A DNA stretch of 11,841 nucleotides, from NCBI GenBank assembly GCA_021772875.1, contig JAJFLD010000064.1, positions 1-11,841 on the forward strand, written 5' to 3'. The first letter of the stretch is position 1. Every line of letters starts with the position of its first letter. Shown one piece after another: positions 6,585-11,841 of the stretch. The notes under the pieces were generated by a model that saw only the letters and a program-made list of their open reading frames with translations, made no database searches and was not told the DNA's origin. Both the position numbers and the translations under genes were made by a program. This DNA comes from Ghiorsea sp. Lineage in GTDB: Bacteria; Pseudomonadota; Zetaproteobacteria; Mariprofundales; Mariprofundaceae.

Positions 6585-8672
6585 ATGAAATACGACAAAA
6601 CAGTAGACTTAACCAACCCTGATTATTATATCAATCGGGAATTAAGTATGCTTGAATTTAATCAACGCGTGTTGGAGATGGCTTGCGACGCTAAAAACCC
6701 GCTACTTGAACGGCTACGTTTTTTATGCATTTGTACTTCGAATATGGATGAGTTTTTTGAAGTGCGCGTAGCTGTGCAAAAGCAAAAACAAGCTTTAGGC
6801 TCATTGCAGGTTGGGGCAGATGGGCTTACAGCAAGTGATATTTTGAGCCGTGTTCGTACCCGTGTTGATGAAATTGTGACGCAACAATATAAATTATTGA
6901 ATGATGATTTGCTGCCGAGCATGCGCAATGAAGGCATTGCGTTTTTGCACCGTGAAGAATGGAATGATGCACAACGGCAATGGATTAATTCATTTTTTAA
7001 ACGTGAACTTTTACCTGTGCTTACACCCATTTGTTTGGATCCCGCGCATCCATTCCCAAGACTCTTAAGCAAAATTTTGAATTTCATGGTGTCTTTGGAA
7101 GGTAAAGATGCCTTTGGGCGGGACACGCAGTTTGCTGTGGTACAAGCTCCACGCTCGATTCCGCGTATGATTCGTTTGCCTGAAAACATAGCAACTTCAG
7201 ATCATTGTTATGTGTTTCTTTCTTCAATTATTCATGAAAATGTAGACCATTTGTTTCCTGGTATGAAAGCGAAATCTTGCCATCAATTTCGGATCACACG
7301 AGATAGTGAGCTCGATCTTGATGAAGAATTTAAAGATTTGAAACAAGCTATTGCGGGTGAGCTGCTAGAACGGCGTTTTGGCAACCCTGTGCGCCTTGAA
7401 GTTTCTACCCGTTGCCCTCAAGAGTTAACTGATTATTTGCTGCTGCAATTTGGCTTACAAGAAAACGATTTGTACCGCGTGGAAGGCCCTGTGAATTTAT
7501 ATCGCATGTCTTCTGTGATTGATGAAATCAACAGCCCTGATTTAAAATTCCCACTCTTTGACCCTGGTATGCCGGAAGCATTTTTAGGTGAAGATTTGTG
7601 CATGTTTAGTGCTATTCGTCAGAGTGATGTTTTATTGCATCATCCTTTCCAAAGCTTTGAGCCTGTGGTTGAGCTTTTAAACCAAGCCGCTGCCGACCCT
7701 GATGTGTTGGCGATAAAACAAACGCTTTATCGGGCCGTGCCAGGCTCACCGATTGTCAGTGCACTCATCAAAGCTGCGCGAGCCAACAAGGAAGTCATTG
7801 CCGTGATTGAGCTTAGAGCGCGTTACAATGAAGAGGATAATATTAACCTCGCCGAGAGTTTGTCGGCAGCAGGTGTGCAAGTGGTGTATGGTGTGGTGGG
7901 TTATAAGACACACTGTAAGATGATGTTGATTGTGCGCAAAGAGGGCAAAAAGCTTCGCCGTTATGTGCACTTGGGCACTGGGAATTACCATAGTGTTACA
8001 GCACGTTTTTATACTGATCTTGGTTTGATGAGTTGTGATACAGCTTTAGGTGAAGATGTACATCGCATCTTTCAACAGCTTACAGGCATGGGCAAAGCAT
8101 CCAAGCTAAAAACCATGCTGCAAGCTCCTTTTACCTTGCACAGTGGTTTGATTGAATACATTAAAATTGAAACAGCCAATGCCAAAGAAGGTGGGCGCGC
8201 GCGTATTATTGCTAAAATGAATGGTTTAGAAGAGCCTGAAATTATTCGCGCTTTATATGAAGCTTCCATGGCAGGGGTGAAGATTGAATTGATTGTGCGT
8301 GGTATTTGTTGCTTACGTCCGGGTGTAAAAGGTTTATCAGAGAATATCCGAGTGCGTTCTATTTTAGGCCGTTTTTTAGAGCATAGTCGTGTTGTTTATT
8401 TTTATAGCGGTGGTGAGCCGGTGGTGATGTGTTCGAGTGCGGATTGGATGACACGTAATTTGCATCATAGGGTGGAGACTTGTTTCCCTATGCAGCAAAA
8501 GAAATTGGCTTCTGCTGTAATCAACACAGCTTTAAAACCTTATTTTGCTGATAATGTCGGTGCTTGGAATCTGAGAAGTGATGCGACTTACCATAGGGTG
8601 AGTTCTAAAGCTAAGCAGCGTTCAGCTCAGATGGAGTTGATGGAGGAAATGGGCAGGCTTGAGAAAAAGTAA
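6585..8672 (+). CDS. ppk: Polyphosphate kinase 1
   Basis: Reversibly polymerises the gamma-phosphate of ATP into inorganic polyphosphate through a phosphohistidine, usually at the inner membrane. Length 695 aa matches the PPK1 family (~690). Domain order: N-terminal helical domain opening with YYINRELSMLEFNQRVL (14-30) and FLCICTSNMDEFFEVRVA (46-63); middle (head) domain to about 310; then two phospholipase-D-like catalytic halves. KTHCKM (441-446) carries His443, equivalent to the autophosphorylated His435 of E. coli. YVHLGTGNYH is at 460-469, and LEHSRVVYF (598-606) carries the second active-site His600. Start: ATG 6585 has AAAGGTGAG (6569-6577) seven bases upstream. An in-frame GTG at 6573 lies inside that site and is unlikely to be used. 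It is divergent from zwf, convergent with ppx, and preceded by a Pho-box-like repeat. Confidence 0.97.
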   Translation: MKYDKTVDLTNPDYYINRELSMLEFNQRVLEMACDAKNPLLERLRFLCICTSNMDEFFEVRVAVQKQKQALGSLQVGADGLTASDILSRVRTRVDEIVTQQYKLLNDDLLPSMRNEGIAFLHREEWNDAQRQWINSFFKRELLPVLTPICLDPAHPFPRLLSKILNFMVSLEGKDAFGRDTQFAVVQAPRSIPRMIRLPENIATSDHCYVFLSSIIHENVDHLFPGMKAKSCHQFRITRDSELDLDEEFKDLKQAIAGELLERRFGNPVRLEVSTRCPQELTDYLLLQFGLQENDLYRVEGPVNLYRMSSVIDEINSPDLKFPLFDPGMPEAFLGEDLCMFSAIRQSDVLLHHPFQSFEPVVELLNQAAADPDVLAIKQTLYRAVPGSPIVSALIKAARANKEVIAVIELRARYNEEDNINLAESLSAAGVQVVYGVVGYKTHCKMMLIVRKEGKKLRRYVHLGTGNYHSVTARFYTDLGLMSCDTALGEDVHRIFQQLTGMGKASKLKTMLQAPFTLHSGLIEYIKIETANAKEGGRARIIAKMNGLEEPEIIRALYEASMAGVKIELIVRGICCLRPGVKGLSENIRVRSILGRFLEHSRVVYFYSGGEPVVMCSSADWMTRNLHHRVETCFPMQQKKLASAVINTALKPYFADNVGAWNLRSDATYHRVSSKAKQRSAQMELMEEMGRLEKK

Positions 8673-8718
8673 TGGCTCTCGTATTGCCTGCTTAGCCTTG
8701 CTGGGAAATGGCGATACC

Positions 8719-10278
8719 CTAAACGGACGGGTTTTCGTTGAACTCTACAAGCAAAGGTGTTGCAAAAGCTTGTGCAAAATAATCGGCTGTTTGCATGGCT
8801 GCCCAACGTTCTAATAAGAGTTCGCCTGAGCCTTCTAGGGTGAGATGAATGGCTTCCTTCTCAATTTGAAGTTTGACTTGGCTAACGCGATTGCGGCGCT
8901 CACGATTTAAAGCAATAGCCAAGCGAAGCAAAGCGCTGAGTTGCCAAACTTTCTTTTTATCAGCATTGTTTAAAGCTGCAAAACCAGCATGTTCCTCGCT
9001 TGGCGAGGCTTTACGCTGATAACGAAGCACTTGCGCTAAGACTTGTCTATCGCGGTTGGATAAACCCAATAAAGGTACTGCAGATATCAAATATGCTGCT
9101 TGATGATGATGAGATCGCACATTGATGTACATGCCCATTTCATGCAGTGATGCCGACATCTGGAGCAGCAGCCTATCCAGTGCATTAAGCTCATACTTGG
9201 ATGCCAGTTGATCAAAGAGAAGCCAAGCAATTTGATTGACCCATTCGGCATATTTACGATCAACATGGAATTTTTTAGCAAGGCTCTGCCCCATGGCAAT
9301 CAAGTTGCCATATTGGGTTTGAAACATTTCTTCTTTGCTGTCCATCAAATCGAGCAAAACGCCATCGAGTAAACCTGAATCAGGTAGCATCATGGTTTTG
9401 GCTTTGCATACTTTCATGATTTGATGGAATACCATCGCCGCAGGTAGAATAACATCAGCCCGATCAGGGCGTAGACCCAACACGCTGATACGCTCTTCAA
9501 AAGTGTTGTTTTGTAAAATTGTGATTAATTGAACCAGTTTTTTGCGTTCTATGCAGGTCGCAGATTCGGAGAGTTGCAGCTGTACAGCAAGTTCACCAAG
9601 GGCTGTGGCGTTGCCACCGGTTGCCACGCAGTAATCAAGTTTCCCTCTAACCATATTCTGTTTAATCACTTGTGTGACATCCACAAGCCGTTCTTTAAAT
9701 CTAAGATTGAAATCTTTGGTGTGCTGCTGCATTTCTATGAGTCGCACAGTGCCGATATTAAAGCTTTGTGCGGATAATACTTTGCCTTTTTGAGTGATGG
9801 ATACCTCAACACTGCCACCACCCATATCAATCAAAAGGGCGTGCTTATCGGATAAATCAAGGTGTTGACTGATAGCATATTGCACAAGGCGAGCTTCTTC
9901 TTCGCCAGAGATAAGGGTGAGCTCAATGTCTGTTTCGCGCAAGATTCTAGCGATGAGCTCTTGTCCATTACTCACATCACGCATCGCGCTGGTTGCAATG
10001 GCTTTGTATTTTTGGATGTGATGTTGATTTAATAAGGTGCGAAATTCATGGAAAGCTTCCATAGCATCATCCATGGTTTGGGGGCTGAGCTTGCCTATGG
10101 TAAAGGCATCGTGACCTAGGCGGACAGGTGCTCGGTAGCGTTGAATCATTTGGGTGTTGCCATCAGCATCAAAAGTAGCAATACCCATGCGCATAGCATT
10201 GCTGCCAACATCAATGGCTGCGATTAATGCCCCTTCTTCAAAGTTGTTATTGATTTCAACGAGCTGTTTAATCTCCAT
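8719..10278 (-). CDS. ppx: Exopolyphosphatase (Ppx/GppA family)
   Basis: Processively releases phosphate from polyphosphate ends and may also hydrolyse pppGpp, the two activities of the Ppx/GppA family. The 519 aa length, close to E. coli Ppx (513), includes both the actin-like ATPase fold and the C-terminal HD-type helical region missing from short GppA-like proteins. Motifs from ATG 10278: AIDVGSNAMRMGIA (21-34, phosphate loop 1), LISGEEEARL (122-131, catalytic Glu), LLIDMGGGSVEV (148-159, phosphate loop 2), ATGGNA (219-224), RPDRADVILPAA (270-281), SLHEMGMYIN (377-386) and HHHQAAYLI (390-398) in the HD-like region. A TTG two codons earlier (10284) is an alternative start; no clear Shine-Dalgarno is seen. 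Its 3' end faces the ppk stop across 46 bases with no good terminator. Ppx rather than GppA is favoured by the ppk neighbour. Confidence 0.93.
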   Translation of the reverse strand: MEIKQLVEINNNFEEGALIAAIDVGSNAMRMGIATFDADGNTQMIQRYRAPVRLGHDAFTIGKLSPQTMDDAMEAFHEFRTLLNQHHIQKYKAIATSAMRDVSNGQELIARILRETDIELTLISGEEEARLVQYAISQHLDLSDKHALLIDMGGGSVEVSITQKGKVLSAQSFNIGTVRLIEMQQHTKDFNLRFKERLVDVTQVIKQNMVRGKLDYCVATGGNATALGELAVQLQLSESATCIERKKLVQLITILQNNTFEERISVLGLRPDRADVILPAAMVFHQIMKVCKAKTMMLPDSGLLDGVLLDLMDSKEEMFQTQYGNLIAMGQSLAKKFHVDRKYAEWVNQIAWLLFDQLASKYELNALDRLLLQMSASLHEMGMYINVRSHHHQAAYLISAVPLLGLSNRDRQVLAQVLRYQRKASPSEEHAGFAALNNADKKKVWQLSALLRLAIALNRERRNRVSQVKLQIEKEAIHLTLEGSGELLLERWAAMQTADYFAQAFATPLLVEFNENPSV

Positions 10279-10331
10279 GAGCAAATACTGACATGTTTAT
10301 CTGCTTGTAACAGCTTCAATTTGCATAAGCT

Positions 10332-10351
10332 AAAAAAGTAGCAACTTTTTT
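10332..10351. repeat. Perfect A/T-rich hairpin upstream of ppx
   Basis: AAAAAAGT (10332-10339) and ACTTTTTT (10344-10351) are perfect inverted copies around a four-base AGCA loop, about 54 bases upstream of the ppx start. The stem is almost pure A-T and there is no separate T-tract, so I do not call it a terminator. It could be a weak bidirectional stop, a regulator site or chance. Confidence 0.4.
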
Positions 10352-10414
10352 GGGGAAATGTTGCATGAAGCATGTTGAAGCGAAATAAGAAACGTAATTC
10401 TTAAGATGCATAGT

Positions 10415-10423
10415 TGTTATAAT
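10415..10423 (+). promoter_or_regulatory. Extended -10 promoter, plus strand, upstream of the 96-aa membrane protein
   Basis: TGTTATAAT is a perfect extended -10 element (TGn followed by TATAAT at 10418-10423). The -35 position (around 10395-10400, TAATTC) is poor, which extended -10 promoters tolerate. Transcription would begin near 10430 and give a leader of about 100 bases before the ATG at 10531. The remainder of 10279-10530 holds the A/T hairpin at 10332-10351 and, presumably, the minus-strand ppx promoter, which I could not place. Confidence 0.5.
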
Positions 10424-10530
10424 CAACGGCTTAGATTGTGCATCTGCCTTGATTTAACGATAGGCTTGGCGATGCAAGAAAATGATGCAACACGGGCGCA
10501 ATGTTGAATAAGAAGTATGGAGTTTAGGCG

Positions 10531-10821
10531 ATGATAGAAAATATGATGCAATTTGCCATTGCAAGCGGGGCGTGGTTTTTAGTTTTTGTTCCAGCTTATG
10601 CTAAATGGTTGGATCCTGTGTATGAAATTTGTATCAAGTATTGGCGCAAATTCATGAATTCAGAGAGTTTTGCCCTCATCGCTTTGGCTGCGGGTTTGTT
10701 TATTCTACCCATACTCATCATTGATAGAATTGATTCAAATGTCATAAAGTATGCTGTGATCGGTGCTGTTGTAGGCTTTGCCCTTGGTTTGATTGTCTAC
10801 GCGGATAGACACAAAACTTGA
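10531..10821 (+). CDS. Small three-helix membrane protein of unknown function
   Basis: I do not recognise a family. The 96 aa product has three predicted hydrophobic segments at about 7-24, 47-64 and 73-90. They are separated by an amphipathic, aromatic- and lysine-containing stretch (25-46) and a short charged loop (65-72, DRIDSN). It ends in a charged tail (ADRHKT). No signal peptidase site, metal motif or catalytic signature is visible, so it is probably an integral inner-membrane protein. The start ATG 10531 follows TGGAG (10518-10522) at eight-base spacing, an acceptable ribosome site. A perfect extended -10 element lies about 110 bases upstream. It stops only 11 bases from the end of the convergent gene at 10833, with no terminator between. 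Ribosome site, promoter and membrane composition support a real gene. Confidence 0.7.
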   Translation: MIENMMQFAIASGAWFLVFVPAYAKWLDPVYEICIKYWRKFMNSESFALIALAAGLFILPILIIDRIDSNVIKYAVIGAVVGFALGLIVYADRHKT

Positions 10822-10832
10822 GATTTGGTTTG

Positions 10833-11294
10833 TTATTGCAGCCAGCCTTTGGACGAGGCGGATTTTGCTAAGATAACCAAACCCACGCCGATTACGATGG
10901 CTATTAAAGGCATCACAATCGCGGGAGTGCCCATGGTGTTGATTGCATCGGAGAAGAAGTAGATGTGGGATGTTTGAGCAAGTATTCCGAAAATAGAAAT
11001 GATAAAGAAACTCAGCGCCCATTTTTTTCTAAAAAGCAATCCGAGGCTACCTAACAAGCCACCAAATACCTCAACTGCAAACACAATATTCACCCAAAGC
11101 GGCATGTTTTGATACAAGTGTTGCTGGTTTTCAGGCATGCTGTTGATGACATATTCTGGTGCAAACACACGCATGAAAAATGATGATGTGTCCATCAAAT
11201 ACCAAAACAAAGCGATGCTTGAAATCATCCAAAACCAAGCAGGTAGCGATGGCTTGGTTGTATTTTCTGTGGGGTTGAGTGTGTTTTCTTGCAT
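10833..11294 (-). CDS. Four-helix membrane protein, conserved hypothetical
   Basis: The 153 aa product has a polar N-terminal tail and four hydrophobic segments at about 20-38, 67-88, 92-113 and 124-144. It ends in KGWLQ. The pattern PAWFW..S..AL.WYLMD near 18-35, then FGGLLGSLGLLFRKKWA at 77-93, resembles a family of small proteobacterial proteins often labelled only 'hypothetical' or, without good basis, 'sugar transporter'. I claim no function. Start: ATG 11294 has GGAGG eight bases upstream. An earlier in-frame ATG at 11327 would put that Shine-Dalgarno inside the coding region and has only a weak site of its own, so the shorter form is preferred. The gene lies 112 bases downstream of the GFA-like remnant on the same strand. 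Confidence 0.75.
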   Translation of the reverse strand: MQENTLNPTENTTKPSLPAWFWMISSIALFWYLMDTSSFFMRVFAPEYVINSMPENQQHLYQNMPLWVNIVFAVEVFGGLLGSLGLLFRKKWALSFFIISIFGILAQTSHIYFFSDAINTMGTPAIVMPLIAIVIGVGLVILAKSASSKGWLQ

Positions 11295-11406
11295 AGGAAT
11301 TTCCTCCGAAGAAAATAATTTATTCATCCTGACTCATAGTGATGAATTTGAAATGTAACACATTGCTGCCTGAGAAGCACCCTAGCTGGAAAGCAAGGTT
11401 TAGGAT

Positions 11407-11742
11407 TTATGGACGCTCATCAAACTGTTTTAAGTCGTCGGTGATTTCAAACCACGGAGCCTTTGAGCCAACAAAGATATGAAATGTTGGTTTCTGTGTC
11501 GGCACATCATTCAATACACCAAATCTGATATTACACATGTTTGTTTTACGTTTTTTTGAGAACAAACTGGAGCCACAGGTTTTACAAAATGCCATATCTG
11601 TCTCTTCTGACTTTTGATAATAAGTTAAGGCATCTTCGCCTTCGAGGATATTAAGTTTAGATAAACCTACACCGCCTGCTGTAGAAAGAAAAAAAGAAAG
11701 GGGTCTACCATTGTATTTTGCATGGTAGCAAAGGTTAAACAT
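11407..11742 (-). pseudogene. GFA-family (CENP-V/GFA domain) protein, N-terminal half missing or degenerate
   Basis: Residues 11-111 look like the second half of a GFA/CENP-V zinc protein: NGRPLSFFLS (11-20), LEGEDALTYYQ (33-43), MAFCKTCGSSLF (50-61, the conserved CxxCG pair at 53/56) and the usual ending HIFVGSKAPWFEITDDLKQF (88-107). Family members are about 120-140 aa and begin with a GxCxCG motif, then CxCxxC, which bind zinc and the substrate adduct. Neither is present. Where CxCxxC should fall the sequence reads MFNLCYHAKYNG. The ATG at 11742 has GCGGGG before it but no clean Shine-Dalgarno. The frame stays open without a stop to the window edge through a G+C-rich stretch unlike the family. 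I read this as a 5'-truncated gene; a divergent functional member or a longer protein entering from the right cannot be excluded. Confidence 0.6.
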
Positions 11743-11756
11743 CCCCGCTAAAGTTG

Positions 11757-11840
11757 TACATGGTGGGGGTGTGGCTCTTGGGGTTCGCAGGCCGTTAGGT
11801 TCTGCTCGACTCTTGAAATGCCGCCCCTGCCATCCATGTA
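11757..11840. repeat. G+C-rich imperfect fold-back element
   Basis: The 84-base stretch begins TACATGG (11757-11763) and ends with its exact complement CCATGTA (11834-11840). Inside lie a second imperfect pairing (GGGGGTGTGGC near 11765-11774 with GCCGCCCC at 11820-11827) and a third (GCAG 11787-11790 with CTGC 11802-11805), leaving a central loop containing GTTAGGT (11794-11800). G+C over the last 99 bases is 57/99 by count, clearly above the neighbouring genes. It is either a small dispersed hairpin repeat (REP/MITE type), a recombination site or the edge of acquired DNA. Identity is unknown. Confidence 0.5.
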
Positions 11841-11841
11841 T

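Noticed and set aside
8653..8691. GCAGGC/GCCTGC inverted pair across the ppk 3' end as a terminator between ppk and ppx
   Set aside because: The loop is 27 bases and no T-tract follows on either strand, so it does not look like an intrinsic terminator.
11295..11327. Longer start (ATG 11327) for the four-helix membrane protein
   Set aside because: A GGAGG site eight bases before ATG 11294 lies inside this extension, and the upstream ATG has only AGG directly adjacent to it.
11794..11800. GTTAGGT matches the integron attC core GTTRRRY
   Set aside because: A matching RYYYAAC partner with L boxes at the right spacing was not found, the core lies in the centre of the palindrome instead of at its end, and no integrase or cassette array is visible.
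11757..11841. tRNA- or tmRNA-like gene at the right edge (GGGGTTCGCAGG resembles a T-arm)
   Set aside because: No acceptor stem, anticodon arm or D-arm could be assembled around it; the pairing is a simple nested palindrome.

Overview
The window is an ordinary, densely packed proteobacterial-type chromosome segment. By eye it is A+T-leaning, roughly 40-45% G+C, except for a G+C-rich tail after about 11743. The gene families (GlgB, type III glutamine synthetase, Zwf/Gnd/Pgl, Ppk1/Ppx), the Shine-Dalgarno sites, a sigma-54-type promoter and a Pho-box-like element all fit a Gram-negative proteobacterium. A methylotrophic gammaproteobacterium or a zetaproteobacterium would suit the gene set, but the sequence alone does not settle the lineage.

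Layout. 1-155 is the 3' end of glgB (+), followed by an intrinsic terminator (185-219). 398-2572 is glnN (+), a full-length type III glutamine synthetase, behind a close match to a sigma-54 promoter (341-356). A strong bidirectional terminator (2597-2628) separates it from a minus-strand operon read zwf (6301-4295), gnd (4239-3319), pgl (3307-2627). These three genes are the oxidative pentose-phosphate pathway from glucose-6-phosphate to ribulose-5-phosphate. Zwf carries an extra C-terminal cyclic-nucleotide-binding domain. Both dehydrogenases have NAD-type rather than NADP-type residues at the cofactor pocket. Divergent from zwf is ppk (+, 6585-8672), polyphosphate kinase, with a Pho-box-like direct repeat upstream. 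Convergent to it is ppx (-, 10278-8719), exopolyphosphatase. The right end holds two small membrane-protein genes of unknown function (10531-10821 + and 11294-10833 -) and a GFA-family gene that appears to have lost its N-terminal zinc-binding half (11742-11407 -). The final part is a G+C-rich imperfect fold-back sequence (11757-11840).

How it fits together. The segment groups storage and central metabolism: glycogen branching, nitrogen assimilation, glucose-6-phosphate oxidation and polyphosphate synthesis and breakdown. Visible control signals would tie glnN to nitrogen status and ppk to phosphate status. The Zwf fusion suggests that carbon flux into the pentose pathway is gated by a nucleotide second messenger. 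The most unusual item is the G6PD-cNMP-binding-domain fusion together with the apparent NAD preference of the pathway. No phage, CRISPR or transposase gene is visible.
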